From the NCBI RefSeq assembly GCF_009711085.1, contig NZ_WMKA01000024.1, positions 1-52,794 on the forward strand: DNA of 52,794 nt. The letters are read 5' to 3'. The stretch's first letter is position 1; each line of letters opens with the position of its first letter. Made by a program: the position numbers and the translations under genes. Origin of the DNA: Cellulosimicrobium composti (lineage in GTDB: Bacteria; Actinomycetota; Actinomycetes; Actinomycetales; Cellulomonadaceae). Under the pieces are notes generated by a model that saw only the letters and a program-made list of their open reading frames with translations, had not been told where the DNA came from and did no database searches. Positions 43,885-52,671 of this stretch are shown here, piece after piece.

Positions 43885-45141
43885 ATGAGCCGCGGGCCCC
43901 GCGCGCAGGTCCGTCGCGACTGGGGCACGGACGAGGACGGCTGCTCGATCCTCCACGTGGACATGGACGCGTTCTTCGCGTCGGTCGAGCTCGCCCGGCG
44001 CCCCCAGCTCGTGGGCCGCCCGGTGATCGTCGGGGGCGCCGAGCGCGGCGTCGTGCTCGCCGCCACCTACGAGGCGCGGGCGTTCGGCGTGCACTCCGCG
44101 ATGCCGATGGTCACCGCGCGCCGGCTGTGCCCCCAGGCGGTCGTGGTGCCGCCCGACCACGCGCGCTACCACGAGGTGTCCCGTGCGGTCATGGCGGCGA
44201 TCGGCGAGATCACGGCCCTCGTGGAGCAGGTGAGCGTCGACGAGGCGTTCCTCGACGTGAGCGGCGCGCGACGGCGCCTCGGGCCGCCGACGCGGATCGC
44301 CGCCCGGCTCCGCGAGCGGGTGCGGGCCGAGCACGGCATCACGTGCTCGGTCGGGATCGCCACGACCAAGTTCGTGGCCAAGCTCGCCTCGACCCACGCC
44401 AAGCCCGACGGCGTCCTCCTCGTGCCGGCCGCCGCCACCATCCCGTTCCTGCGCACGCTGCCCGTCGGCGCCCTGTGGGGTGTGGGGGAGCGGACGGAGG
44501 GCGTCCTGGCGCGCTGGGGGATCCGCACGGTCGCCGAGCTCGCGGACACCGACGTCGCGGTGCTGCAGGCCGCGGTCGGGAAGGTCTCCGGCGCGCACCT
44601 GCACGACCTCGCGTGGGGCCGCGACCCCCGACCCGTCGAGCCCGGACGGGCCGAGCGCAGCATCGGAGCCGAGACGACCTTCGCCCACGACCGCCGCGAC
44701 CTCGCGGACGTCCAGGCGCGCGTGCTCGAGCTCGCCGACCGCTGCGCCGGGCGCCTGCGCCGCCAGCATCTCGTCGCGCGCACCGTGAGCGTCAAGGTCC
44801 GCACGAGCGACTTCCGCACCGTCACGCGGTCGCGGACCCTGGGCGCCCCGACGGACGTCGCGCGCGAGATCTACCTCGTCGCGCGCGAGCTCGTCGCGGG
44901 GGTCGACCTGCGGGGCCTCGCGGTGCGGCTCGTCGGCGTCCGGGCGGAGGGCCTCGAGCCGCGGGCGGACGCGGTCGTGCAGCCCACCCTGGACGACGCG
45001 GTGGACGAGGCGGGCGCGGCCCGGCGGCGCGTCGAGGAGGCGGTCGACGCGGTCCGGGGGCGTTTCGGAGTGAGTTCCATCGCGATGGGCCCGGCGAGGG
45101 TCCGCTCGACTACCACCCCCGCGGATGTCGATCTATCCTGA
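43885..45141 (+). CDS. dinB: DNA polymerase IV (DinB)
   Basis: 418-residue Y-family translesion polymerase. Metal ligands are D26 and D28 (HVDMDAFFASVE) with D119 and E120 (SVDEAFLDV). The steric-gate segment is AFFASVE. SVGIATTKFVAKLAS and the helix-hairpin-helix ALWGVGERTEGVLARWGI follow. Near the end VVQPTLDDA looks like a sliding-clamp binding peptide (QPTLD). It is SOS-controlled together with HEPN, which fits damage-induced mutagenesis. The tail contains the -10 of the next gene. Confidence 0.95.
   Translation: MSRGPRAQVRRDWGTDEDGCSILHVDMDAFFASVELARRPQLVGRPVIVGGAERGVVLAATYEARAFGVHSAMPMVTARRLCPQAVVVPPDHARYHEVSRAVMAAIGEITALVEQVSVDEAFLDVSGARRRLGPPTRIAARLRERVRAEHGITCSVGIATTKFVAKLASTHAKPDGVLLVPAAATIPFLRTLPVGALWGVGERTEGVLARWGIRTVAELADTDVAVLQAAVGKVSGAHLHDLAWGRDPRPVEPGRAERSIGAETTFAHDRRDLADVQARVLELADRCAGRLRRQHLVARTVSVKVRTSDFRTVTRSRTLGAPTDVAREIYLVARELVAGVDLRGLAVRLVGVRAEGLEPRADAVVQPTLDDAVDEAGAARRRVEEAVDAVRGRFGVSSIAMGPARVRSTTTPADVDLS
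45134..45139 (+). promoter_or_regulatory. -10 candidate of the DUF3040 gene
   Basis: TATCCT within the end of dinB, giving a leader of about 33 nt before ATG 45179. Confidence 0.4.
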
Positions 45142-45178
45142 GGGGGACACACGACCACCGTGGAGAAACGGGGTGCTC

Positions 45179-45571
45179 ATGCCTCTGTCTGAGTACGAGC
45201 AGCGGGTCTTGGAGCAGATGGAGCGCGCGCTCACCTCGGACGACCCGCGGTTGGCGAACACGCTCCAGGCCCCTCGACGTCGCTCTGCGCTGCGCTACGT
45301 CCTGGCCGGGGTCGGGGTGGTGGGGGGCCTTCTCCTGCTGGTGCTGGGAGCCGCGCTCTCGCAGACCTGGCTCGGCGTGATCGGCTTCGTCCTGATGTTC
45401 GCCGGCGTGGTGCTCGTCTTCCAGTCACCGCGCTCGCGCAAGGGCCCGGTCGGCACCGTCGAGGCCGACGGCACCGTCCGCCCCGCTGCGGCGAGCAAGC
45501 CCGCCCGCAAGCCCTTCCTCAGCCGACTGGAAGAGCGCTGGGACCGTCGGCGGGAGCAGGACGGTCGCTGA
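45179..45571 (+). CDS. DUF3040 membrane protein
   Basis: 130 residues. MPLSEYEQRVLEQMERALTSDDPRLA is the DUF3040 signature. Two transmembrane helices follow (YVLAGVGVVGGLLLLVLGAAL and WLGVIGFVLMFAGVVLVF), then a basic tail. ATG 45179 is preferred over an in-frame ATG at 45125 because the family begins at MPLSE. It is commonly near the mraZ cluster in actinobacteria. Its last 53 bp overlap the end of the convergent transglutaminase gene. Function unknown. Confidence 0.88.
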   Translation: MPLSEYEQRVLEQMERALTSDDPRLANTLQAPRRRSALRYVLAGVGVVGGLLLLVLGAALSQTWLGVIGFVLMFAGVVLVFQSPRSRKGPVGTVEADGTVRPAAASKPARKPFLSRLEERWDRRREQDGR

Positions 45572-47819
45572 GCGACTCCTCCACCAGACCCACCGCCGTG
45601 CCGACACGCTCCTCGAGACGTTCGGCGCGGACGACCGCCCGCGGGTGCGGCGCGTAACGCTCGACCTCGAGCGCTGACGCCAGGTCCGCGACGGCCTCCG
45701 CCACGTCGTCGTCGAGCGGGTGCACGCCACGGCGGTCGCGGAGCGCCGCCACGACGGCGGCCGGCACGTTGCGCGGCGTCGTCGACGAGGGCCACCGCAC
45801 GTCGAGCGCGTCGAGCCGGCTCCGCAGCTCCGCCCACGCGTCCTCCGCGTCGCGCAGGTTCGACGACTCCGAGCGCCGCCGCAGCACGAGCCACGCGGCC
45901 GCCCCCAGCACGACCACGACGAGGAGCGTGACCCCCGCGACGACCGTCCACGGCGTCGCCTCCTCCTGCGCGCCCGCGGGCCGCCCGGTCGTCCCCGGAG
46001 CCGTGGGCGCCTCGCTCGTCGACGGCGACGGCGCCGCCGTCGTGGCGCCCGGCGTCGGGACGTTGCCCGGGTCGCCGGGGCCGCCCGGCGTGACGGCGAC
46101 CGGCGTGGCGTACTGCGGCGTCGGCCCGGTCTGCTGGGCCGGGGTCGGCTCGAACCGCACCCAGCCCTGCCCGGGGAAGTACAGCTCGGGCCACGCGTGC
46201 GAGTCGCGGCCCGTCACCTGGAAGCGCGTGTCGTCGACGCGCTCGCCCGGCAGGAAGCCGACGCCGAGACGCGCCGGGATGCCGAGCGTGCGGGCCATCA
46301 TCGTCATCGACGTCGCGAACTGGACGCAGTAGCCGGTGCGGTCCTGGAGGAAGTCCCAGACGGCGTCGCCCGAGTCGCCCGCCGGGACGTCGGTCGAGTA
46401 CGTGAAGCGCGACACGTCGCGGAAGTAGGTCTGCAGGGCGAGCGCCTGGTCGTAGCGCGTCGTCGCCCCCGCGACGACCTCCGTCGCGAGGTCGCGGATG
46501 TCCTGCTCGTGCTCGGTCGCGGGCACGTCGAGGTAGTTCGGGTCGTCCGGGTCGCTGCCGGTCGCGCCGCGCAGGGTGTCGGCGTCGAGCGGGCGCGGGT
46601 GGACGACGAGCCCGTAGGACGTCCCCGCGCCCGTCGGCCGGTCCCCGAGCACCTCGTCGCGGACGTCGTCGTACGACCAGTCCCCGTCGATGTCGAGGGC
46701 GCGCGGCTCGATCGGGACGGGGAGCTTGGTGTCGCGCAGCGTCTCGAGCGTGACGCGGACCGTCGTCGGCTCCTCGACGGCGGCCGGGTCGCCGGGCCAC
46801 AGGAGCTGCTGAGCGTCCTCGACCGGGTCGCCGTCGCGGTCGGCGCCGCGGCGCCAGTTGGTGCCGTCGAACCCGGTGAGGGTGAACACCCGCAGCGGGC
46901 CGACCTCGTCGCCGTCCGTGCGGTAGCGCAGGACGACCTCGCCCGAGCGCTCGGCGAGGTCGCGCCGCATGTCGAGGTCGTCCGACAGCCGCACGGTCTG
47001 GCCCGTCGAGGAGAACAGGCGCGACCACGAGGCCGACGCGACCTCCGGCAGGACGGCGCTGGCCGAGCCGAGCCCGAGCGCGGTGACCGCGACGGCGAGC
47101 GCGACGACGAGCGCCCCGGCGGCGCGCAGCCCGCCGGCGGCGCGGCCCTCGGCCCGTCGGCCGACCGTCCCCCGCCGCACGGTGCGGTGCGGGTTGTCCA
47201 CGGCGAGCAGGAGCACGAGCGCCGTCACGGTCACGACGAACGCGACCGGCGGGACCTCGCCCATGATGACGAGACCGGGGACCCACAGCGCGAGGAGCGG
47301 CAGCGCGACGCCCGCGCCGAGCCGCAGACCTCCAGCCATGAGGTCGGCGACGAGGAACACGACGACGGCGCCCCCGACGGCCATGAGGGCGATCGGCAGG
47401 CTCGGGTCGATCGGCGCGACCTCGGCGAGCGTGAGGTCGCGCGCGGTGGAGAGCCGGGACAGGACCCGGTCGACGTTCGAGAGCCCGATGAGCAGCGAGA
47501 ACCGGTCGGTCGGACCGCCGTACAGCCCGAGGAGGGCCCAGAGCCCGGCGACGAGGCCCGCGAGCGACGGGAGCAGGGCGGCCGGCGGCGCGAGCGTCTC
47601 GCCGCGGGCCGCGTGGCCGCGCTCCAGCGCGTAGCGGCTCGCCCCGGTGACGAGCGCGAGGACGGTCACGACGCGCACGGCGGTCCCGGTCCACCCACCG
47701 GGGCCGATGACGCTGCCGAGCGCGTACGTCGAGGCGACGACCGCGACCGCGACGAGCACGCTCGTCGCGAGCACCCGGAACGCGACCGGGGCGGTGGCGG
47801 CCGGGCGGGGGGTGGTCAT
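45519..47819 (-). CDS. Membrane transglutaminase-like protein
   Basis: 766 residues. Five to six transmembrane helices lie in the first 250 residues (DUF3488-type). An extracellular transglutaminase-like core follows with the Cys-His-Asp set in GYCVQFATSMTMMARTLGI, DSHAWPELYF and GWVRFEPTP. A Pro/Thr/Ser/Gly-rich linker (AAPSPSTSEAPTAP), a last transmembrane helix (TVVAGVTLLVVVVLGAAAWLV) and a cytoplasmic tail complete it. It forms an operon with DUF58 and MoxR, a common triad thought to assemble or modify extracytoplasmic complexes. It overlaps the DUF58 gene by 4 bp and DUF3040 antisense by 53 bp. Confidence 0.9.
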   Translation of the reverse strand: MTTPRPAATAPVAFRVLATSVLVAVAVVASTYALGSVIGPGGWTGTAVRVVTVLALVTGASRYALERGHAARGETLAPPAALLPSLAGLVAGLWALLGLYGGPTDRFSLLIGLSNVDRVLSRLSTARDLTLAEVAPIDPSLPIALMAVGGAVVVFLVADLMAGGLRLGAGVALPLLALWVPGLVIMGEVPPVAFVVTVTALVLLLAVDNPHRTVRRGTVGRRAEGRAAGGLRAAGALVVALAVAVTALGLGSASAVLPEVASASWSRLFSSTGQTVRLSDDLDMRRDLAERSGEVVLRYRTDGDEVGPLRVFTLTGFDGTNWRRGADRDGDPVEDAQQLLWPGDPAAVEEPTTVRVTLETLRDTKLPVPIEPRALDIDGDWSYDDVRDEVLGDRPTGAGTSYGLVVHPRPLDADTLRGATGSDPDDPNYLDVPATEHEQDIRDLATEVVAGATTRYDQALALQTYFRDVSRFTYSTDVPAGDSGDAVWDFLQDRTGYCVQFATSMTMMARTLGIPARLGVGFLPGERVDDTRFQVTGRDSHAWPELYFPGQGWVRFEPTPAQQTGPTPQYATPVAVTPGGPGDPGNVPTPGATTAAPSPSTSEAPTAPGTTGRPAGAQEEATPWTVVAGVTLLVVVVLGAAAWLVLRRRSESSNLRDAEDAWAELRSRLDALDVRWPSSTTPRNVPAAVVAALRDRRGVHPLDDDVAEAVADLASALEVERYAPHPRAVVRAERLEERVGTAVGLVEESLSDRPAPADGPSALPVG

Positions 47820-49156
47820 CGGGTGCCCTCCACGAGCAGGGTCCAGGCGTGCTCCAGGGACATCGACGGGTCGACGAGCGCGGCGTGCCACCCGGCCCGG
47901 CGCAGCGCGGAGACCGTCTCGAGGGCGTCGGCGTGCTCCGGGGCCCAGGGTCGGGCGCTCACGACGAGCGCGCGCTGCTGCCCGTCGCCGGCGGTCGCGG
48001 CGACGCTGTGGCGGGCGACGGAGCCGAGCGGGCCGAGCACGGCGACGGTGATCTCGCCGGGACGGCGGTCGCGACGCAGCGCCTCCGCCGTCGCGACGAC
48101 CGCGCGGTCGCCGTCCGCGACGCCGTGGTGGCCGTGCAGGTCGACGGTCGCGTCGAGGAGGTCCGCCGGGCCCTCGCCGGAGCGGTTGACGCGGAAGCCG
48201 GTGCCGGAGACGACGGGCGCGAGCGACGACGGCACGAGGCGGACCGGGTGCCCGGCCTGGAGCAGCGAGACGCCGACCGACGCGGCGCACTCGACGGCCC
48301 ACTCGCCGTCGGCGAGCGCGCGCTGGCTCGACGCGGCGAGCTCGGGGTGGGGGAGGAGCCCGCGGTCCAGGAGCACCGTGACGGGCGGCAGCCCCGCGCT
48401 CTCGTCCGCCCGCACCATGAGCTGGCCGTGGCGCGCGGCGCTGGCCCAGTGCACGCGCCGCGGGTCGTCGCCCGCGACGTAGTCGCGCAGCACGGAGTCG
48501 TCGCTCGACGCGAGGCGCGCTCCGGACGCGGAGCGCTCGTGCTCGCCGAACGCGCGCGCGCCGCGCGCGGGGAGCTCCACGGTGCGCGGCCAGACGGCCA
48601 CCGACGTCGGCTCGCCGAGCTCCTGGGTCGCGCTCACGAGCCCGAACAGGTCGACGCGCGTCGTGAGCAGGGGGCCGAGCGGCCACCGGCCGCGCCGCAG
48701 CGGCCGCAGCCGGTAGCGCACCGCGATGTGGTCGCCGACCGTCGCGACCTGGGCACGCAGCGAGCCCTGGTCGCACAGCTCGTGCGCCGCCTGCTCGCTG
48801 ATCCGCAGACGGGACAGCGTCGCCGCCGTGGACGACGTCGTGCGCGCCGCCGCGACGGTGAGCCGCGCCGTCGTGAACTGGCCGCGCACCGCCGGGTTGG
48901 GCTGGACGCGACGCGTGACGTGCAGCGCGCCGCGCCCGCGGTCGATGCGGCGGACCGCCATCCAGCACCACGCGGCGCCGACGGCCAGCGCCCCGGCGGC
49001 GCCGAGACCGACGAGGTCCGGCAGCCCGAGGGTCACACCGACGACGACGAGGGCGGCGCCGGCGGCGAGCACGGCCGTGCCGCGGCGCGTGAGACGCGCG
49101 CTGGCGAGGCTCCGCCTCCGGGTGCGGAGCCGCGCGAGGGACGACGGGACGCGCAC
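47816..49156 (-). CDS. DUF58 domain protein
   Basis: 446 residues. Two N-terminal transmembrane helices (about 27-45 and 48-66) are followed by a beta-rich part and the DUF58 core: VAVWPRTVELP, GARLASSDDSVLRDYVAGDDPRRVHWASAARHGQLMVR and the vWA-like VTVLLDRGLL. DUF58 proteins work with MoxR AAA ATPases. GTG 49156 sits 1 bp from the moxR stop. It overlaps the transglutaminase gene by 4 bp (ATGA), so the three are one operon. Confidence 0.92.
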   Translation of the reverse strand: MRVPSSLARLRTRRRSLASARLTRRGTAVLAAGAALVVVGVTLGLPDLVGLGAAGALAVGAAWCWMAVRRIDRGRGALHVTRRVQPNPAVRGQFTTARLTVAAARTTSSTAATLSRLRISEQAAHELCDQGSLRAQVATVGDHIAVRYRLRPLRRGRWPLGPLLTTRVDLFGLVSATQELGEPTSVAVWPRTVELPARGARAFGEHERSASGARLASSDDSVLRDYVAGDDPRRVHWASAARHGQLMVRADESAGLPPVTVLLDRGLLPHPELAASSQRALADGEWAVECAASVGVSLLQAGHPVRLVPSSLAPVVSGTGFRVNRSGEGPADLLDATVDLHGHHGVADGDRAVVATAEALRRDRRPGEITVAVLGPLGSVARHSVAATAGDGQQRALVVSARPWAPEHADALETVSALRRAGWHAALVDPSMSLEHAWTLLVEGTR

Positions 49157-49157
49157 G

Positions 49158-50177
49158 TCAGCGTCGCTCGGTCGCGTCCAGGGCGGGGATCGGCGTCTGC
49201 GCCACGATCGACGTGACGACGGCCTCGGCGTCCTGGCCCGAGAGGCGGGCCTCGGTCGTGATGACGAGGCGGTGCGCGAGCACGGGCACGGCGAGGTACT
49301 GGACGTCGTCCGGGAGCACGTGGTCGCGCCCGGACATCGCGGCGAGCGCCTTGGCGGCGCGCAGGAGCTGGAGCGTCGTGCGGGGCGAGGCGCCGAGCCG
49401 CAGGCCGGGGTGCTCGCGCGTCGCGGTGACGAGCGCGAGGACGTACCGCTTGACGGCGGGGGACGCGTACACCGCCCGGGCGACCTCGGCGAACCGCAGG
49501 ACGGCCGCGCCGGTCGTCACGGGGCGCAGGTGGGCGAGCGGGTTGTCGGACTCCTGCGTGTCGAGCATGCGCAGCTCGGCCTCGGCGTCGGGGTACCCGA
49601 CCGTGAGCCGCGCCATGAACCGGTCCCGCTGCGCCTCGGGCAGGGGGTACGTCCCCTCCATCTCGACCGGGTTCTGCGTCGCGACGACGAGGAACGGGCT
49701 CGGGAGCTGGTGGGTCGTCCCGTCGACCGTCGTCTGGCCCTCCTCCATGCACTCCAGCAGCGCGGACTGCGTCTTGGGCGAGGCGCGGTTGATCTCGTCG
49801 CCGATGACGATGTTGGAGAACACGGGGCCGGGGCGGAACTCGAACTCGTGGTTCGCGGCGCGGTAGATGTTGACGCCCGTGAGGTCGCTTGGCAGGAGGT
49901 CGGGCGTGAACTGGATCCGGCCGACCTTGCAGTCGATCGTGCGCGCGAGCGCCTTGGCCAGCGTCGTCTTGCCGACGCCGGGGACGTCCTCGACGAGGAG
50001 GTGGCCCTGCGCGAGGAGGACCGCGACGGTGATCGTCACGAGGTCGGGACGGCCGGTGACGACCGACTCGATGCCCTCGCGGATGCGGCCGGTGGTCTCG
50101 ACGAGCTCGTCGAGCCCGGCGAGGTGCTCGGGTCCCGGGTCGTCGGAGGACGCGACAGGGGCGATGTCGGGGAGCAC
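49158..50177 (-). CDS. MoxR-family AAA+ ATPase
   Basis: 339 residues. Walker A is EDVPGVGKT (65-73), Walker B VIGDEINRASPKTQSALLECMEE, sensor 1 VVATQNPVEMEGTYPLPEAQRDRF and the Arg in PRTTLQLLRAAKA. It is a chaperone-like ATPase that usually works with vWA or DUF58 partners, here the next gene. The start at GTG 50177 follows GGAGG with five bases between. A TAGGCT -10 candidate (50236-50241) gives a leader of about 52 nt. It is the first gene of the operon and is divergent from mraZ. Confidence 0.93.
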   Translation of the reverse strand: MLPDIAPVASSDDPGPEHLAGLDELVETTGRIREGIESVVTGRPDLVTITVAVLLAQGHLLVEDVPGVGKTTLAKALARTIDCKVGRIQFTPDLLPSDLTGVNIYRAANHEFEFRPGPVFSNIVIGDEINRASPKTQSALLECMEEGQTTVDGTTHQLPSPFLVVATQNPVEMEGTYPLPEAQRDRFMARLTVGYPDAEAELRMLDTQESDNPLAHLRPVTTGAAVLRFAEVARAVYASPAVKRYVLALVTATREHPGLRLGASPRTTLQLLRAAKALAAMSGRDHVLPDDVQYLAVPVLAHRLVITTEARLSGQDAEAVVTSIVAQTPIPALDATERR

Positions 50178-50235
50178 GGGGACCTCCGTCGTCGGTGGCG
50201 CAGGGCCGCGGACCGGCCAGACCGCGGGTGGGACG

Positions 50236-50241
50236 AGCCTA
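50236..50241 (-). promoter_or_regulatory. -10 candidate of the moxR operon
   Basis: TAGGCT on the minus strand. Confidence 0.4.
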
Positions 50242-50375
50242 GTGGACCCGCGGGCCCTGCGGCGTCGCGGCCCGGGGCGGCACGCCGCAGGGGACGCTCC
50301 CGCGCGCGCCGTCGCCCGGGGGGCGCTGCGCCAGGGCCCTCCCACGAGGCACGACGCGCCGTGGGTACCTCTCCC

Positions 50376-50391
50376 CTCCACCGCCCTCCAC
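50376..50391 (-). promoter_or_regulatory. Minus-strand pair of GTGGAG repeats
   Basis: CTCCAC at 50376-50381 and 50386-50391 (GTGGAG on the minus strand), exactly 10 bp apart. It mirrors the array before mraZ. Confidence 0.6.
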
Positions 50392-50422
50392 TCGGCTGAC
50401 CTGCGGAGATCCTGCGAAGGCG

Positions 50423-50444
50423 GGTGAAAGCGGGGGCTTTCACC
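50423..50444. repeat. GGTGAAAGC inverted repeat upstream of mraZ
   Basis: GGTGAAAGC-GGGG-GCTTTCACC, a perfect 9-bp inverted repeat directly upstream of the plus-strand GTGGAG array. It could be an operator for another regulator. Confidence 0.6.
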
Positions 50445-50451
50445 GAGAGCG

Positions 50452-50477
50452 GTGGAGGGAAGTGGAGTACCGTGGAG
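50452..50477 (+). promoter_or_regulatory. MraZ-type operator: three GTGGAG repeats over the mraZ -10
   Basis: GTGGAG at 50452, 50462 and 50472, period exactly 10 bp. TACCGT (50468-50473), the likely -10, lies inside. MraZ is known to bind short G-rich repeats with 10-bp period before its own gene, so autoregulation is likely. Confidence 0.75.
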
Positions 50478-50509
50478 CAGAAGGGAGCAGGAGAGGAGGT
50501 GCCAGGTGC

Positions 50510-50986
50510 ATGTCCGGCTTCGTGGACGACGTGCTCGGTGGTTCCTCCGGCCTGCTCCTGGGCACCTTCACGCCGCGTCTGGACGACAAGGGGAGGCTCA
50601 TCCTCCCCGCGAAGTTCCGGTCGCGGCTCGCGCCGGGTCTGGTCATGACGCGGGGGCAGGAGCGCTGTCTGTTCCTGCTGCCGATGGACGAGTTCCGGCG
50701 CATGTACGACCAGATCCGGCAGGCGCCGGTGACGAGCAAGCAGGCCCGGGACTACCTGCGCGTCTTCCTCTCGGGGGCGAGCGACGAGATCCCGGACAAG
50801 CAGGGTCGTGTGTCGATCCCCGCGCCCTTGCGGGCGTACGCGGGGCTCGACCGCGACGTCGCGGTGATCGGCGCGGGCACCCGCGTCGAGATCTGGGACG
50901 CGCAGGCGTGGGAGACGTATCTCGCGGAGCAGGAGTCGGCGTACTCCGACACCGCCGAGGAGGTGTTCCCGGACCTGCGCTTCTAG
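50510..50986 (+). CDS. mraZ: Transcriptional regulator MraZ
   Basis: 158 residues, two AbrB-like half-domains that assemble into a ring and bind repeats upstream of the division cluster. [21 protein letters not shown] and [20 protein letters not shown] are the two DKGR/DKQGR copies. It has about 15 extra N-terminal residues ([14 protein letters not shown]) before the usual start. ATG 50510 is preceded by GGAGG at a slightly long distance; an upstream GTG at 50462 lies in the operator and is rejected. Confidence 0.96.
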   Translation: MSGFVDDVLGGSSGLLLGTFTPRLDDKGRLILPAKFRSRLAPGLVMTRGQERCLFLLPMDEFRRMYDQIRQAPVTSKQARDYLRVFLSGASDEIPDKQGRVSIPAPLRAYAGLDRDVAVIGAGTRVEIWDAQAWETYLAEQESAYSDTAEEVFPDLRF

Positions 50987-51163
50987 GGGCGAGCGCCGCC
51001 GCGCCCGCACGGTGAGGCCTCCTCCCGCCCGGTCTGACGCACTTCCCCGGCGCCAGAAAGGACGCGGAGGGAGACCTGACCGTACGGGGCCCGGCGCCCG
51101 CGGAGCACGAGCAGGTCAGCACGCCCGTCGCCGGGCACCGAGCAGCACGGAGAGGAGACGCGC

Positions 51164-52225
51164 ATGACGAGCACCCCCGACGACGCCGCGGAGCGCCACG
51201 TCCCCGTGCTCCTCCAGCGCTGCGTCGACCTCCTCGCGCCGGCGCTCGCCGAGCCCGGGTCGGTGCTCGTGGACTGCACGCTCGGGATGGGCGGGCACAC
51301 GGAGGCCGTGCTGGAGCAGGTCCCGACCGCGCGCGTCGTGGGCATCGACCGCGACCCGGAGGCGATCGACCGCGCGTCGCGCCGCCTCGAGCGGTTCGGC
51401 GACAGGTTCCGGGCCGTGCACGCCGTCTACGACGAGATCGGCGACGTCGTGGCCGACGTCGTCGGCGAACCGGTCCAGGGCGTGCTCATGGACCTCGGCG
51501 TGTCCTCGCTGCAGATCGACGAGGCCGAGCGCGGGTTCTCCTACGCCCACGACGCACCGCTCGACATGCGGATGGACCCGACGACCGGCCCGACCGCCGC
51601 CGACGTGCTCAACACGTACGACGAGCGCGCGCTCACGCGGGTGCTGCGCGAGTACGGCGAGGAGCGGTTCGCGCAGCGCATCGCGCGGGCCGTCGTGCGG
51701 CGTCGCGAGCAGCGCCCGTGGGAGCGCAGCGCGGAGCTCGTCGACCTCGTGCGCGCCTCGATCCCCGCGGCGACGCGCCAGACGGGCGGCAACCCCGCCA
51801 AGCGCACGTTCCAGGCGCTGCGGATCGAGGTGAACGGCGAGCTCGAGGTGCTCGAGCGCGCGGTCCCCGCGGCCGTGGACGTCCTGGCCGTCGGCGGGCG
51901 CGTCGTCGTCGAGTCGTACCACTCGCTCGAGGACCGCATCGTCAAGCGCGAGCTGGCCGCCGGGTCGACGGTCAGCGCGCCCCCGGGGCTCCCGGTGGTG
52001 CCCGACGAGGACCAGCCCTACCTGCGGCTCCTCACGCGCGGCGCCGAGGAGGCGACCCCGGACGAGCGCGAGACGAACCCGCGCTCGGCGTCCGTCCGCC
52101 TGCGGGCGGCCGAGCGCACCCGGCCGACGCCGCCGCACCGCCGACCCGCCGCCCGACGCCCGTCCGGCGGCCCGCAGTACCGCACGACCGACCGACCGCA
52201 CGACCCGGGGAAGAGGACACGATGA
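51164..52225 (+). CDS. rsmH: 16S rRNA m4C1402 methyltransferase RsmH (MraW)
   Basis: 353 residues. [16 protein letters not shown], the SAM motif [47 protein letters not shown] and [16 protein letters not shown] are all canonical. A basic Pro/Arg-rich tail follows. GGAGAGGAG precedes the ATG. A 177-bp gap with no gene separates it from mraZ. ftsL overlaps its stop (ATGA). Confidence 0.97.
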   Translation: MTSTPDDAAERHVPVLLQRCVDLLAPALAEPGSVLVDCTLGMGGHTEAVLEQVPTARVVGIDRDPEAIDRASRRLERFGDRFRAVHAVYDEIGDVVADVVGEPVQGVLMDLGVSSLQIDEAERGFSYAHDAPLDMRMDPTTGPTAADVLNTYDERALTRVLREYGEERFAQRIARAVVRRREQRPWERSAELVDLVRASIPAATRQTGGNPAKRTFQALRIEVNGELEVLERAVPAAVDVLAVGGRVVVESYHSLEDRIVKRELAAGSTVSAPPGLPVVPDEDQPYLRLLTRGAEEATPDERETNPRSASVRLRAAERTRPTPPHRRPAARRPSGGPQYRTTDRPHDPGKRTR

Positions 52226-52671
52226 GCGCACAGAGGTCGACCGCCGCCCGCCCGCTCGCACGTCCGGCGCGCCCGGCGCCCGCTCCGCGGCCGTCCCTCA
52301 CGGCGCTGCCCGGGGGCGCGTCCGAGCGCGCGCTGCGCTCGCGCCTCGAGCTGGTCCGTGCGCCGCTGCAGGCGCGGTCGAAGATCCCGTTCCTCGTGCT
52401 CTGCATGTCGATCCTGGGCGCGGCGCTCCTGTGTGCTCTCCTGGTGAACACGACGATGGCGCGCAACTCCTACGAGATGTCGGAGCTGCGCCGGGAGGTG
52501 AGCCGCGTGGCGCAGGACACGCAGAGCCTGCAGGCCCAGGTGGCCGAGCAGAAGGCCTCGCTGCCCGAGACCGCGCGTTCCCTCGGCATGGTCGAGGCGG
52601 AGGACCCGGCGATGGTGCGGCTGTCCGACGGCGCGGTCCTCGGTCTCCCGCAGGAGGAGGCCGGGCAGTGA
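52222..52671 (+). CDS. ftsL: FtsL-like cell-division protein
   Basis: 149 residues. A Pro/Ala-rich cytoplasmic N-terminus (about 55 residues), one transmembrane helix ([19 protein letters not shown]) and a periplasm-side coiled coil ([31 protein letters not shown]). Position between rsmH and ftsI and the topology identify it as the actinobacterial FtsL, a partner of FtsB/FtsQ in the divisome; sequence similarity in this family is always low. Overlaps of 4 bp on both sides indicate tight coupling. Confidence 0.88.
   Translation: MSAQRSTAARPLARPARPAPAPRPSLTALPGGASERALRSRLELVRAPLQARSKIPFLVLCMSILGAALLCALLVNTTMARNSYEMSELRREVSRVAQDTQSLQAQVAEQKASLPETARSLGMVEAEDPAMVRLSDGAVLGLPQEEAGQ

Larger units (their letters stand above)
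50178..50509. other. Divergent region moxR / mraZ (332 bp)
   Basis: No gene is visible. It holds the moxR promoter, two opposed arrays of GTGGAG repeats, a 9-bp inverted repeat and the mraZ promoter and leader, listed separately. Confidence 0.75.

Noticed and set aside
50462-50510. GTG 50462 as the mraZ start
   Set aside because: It lies inside the GTGGAG operator and -10. ATG 50510 has a GGAGG upstream and fits the family.
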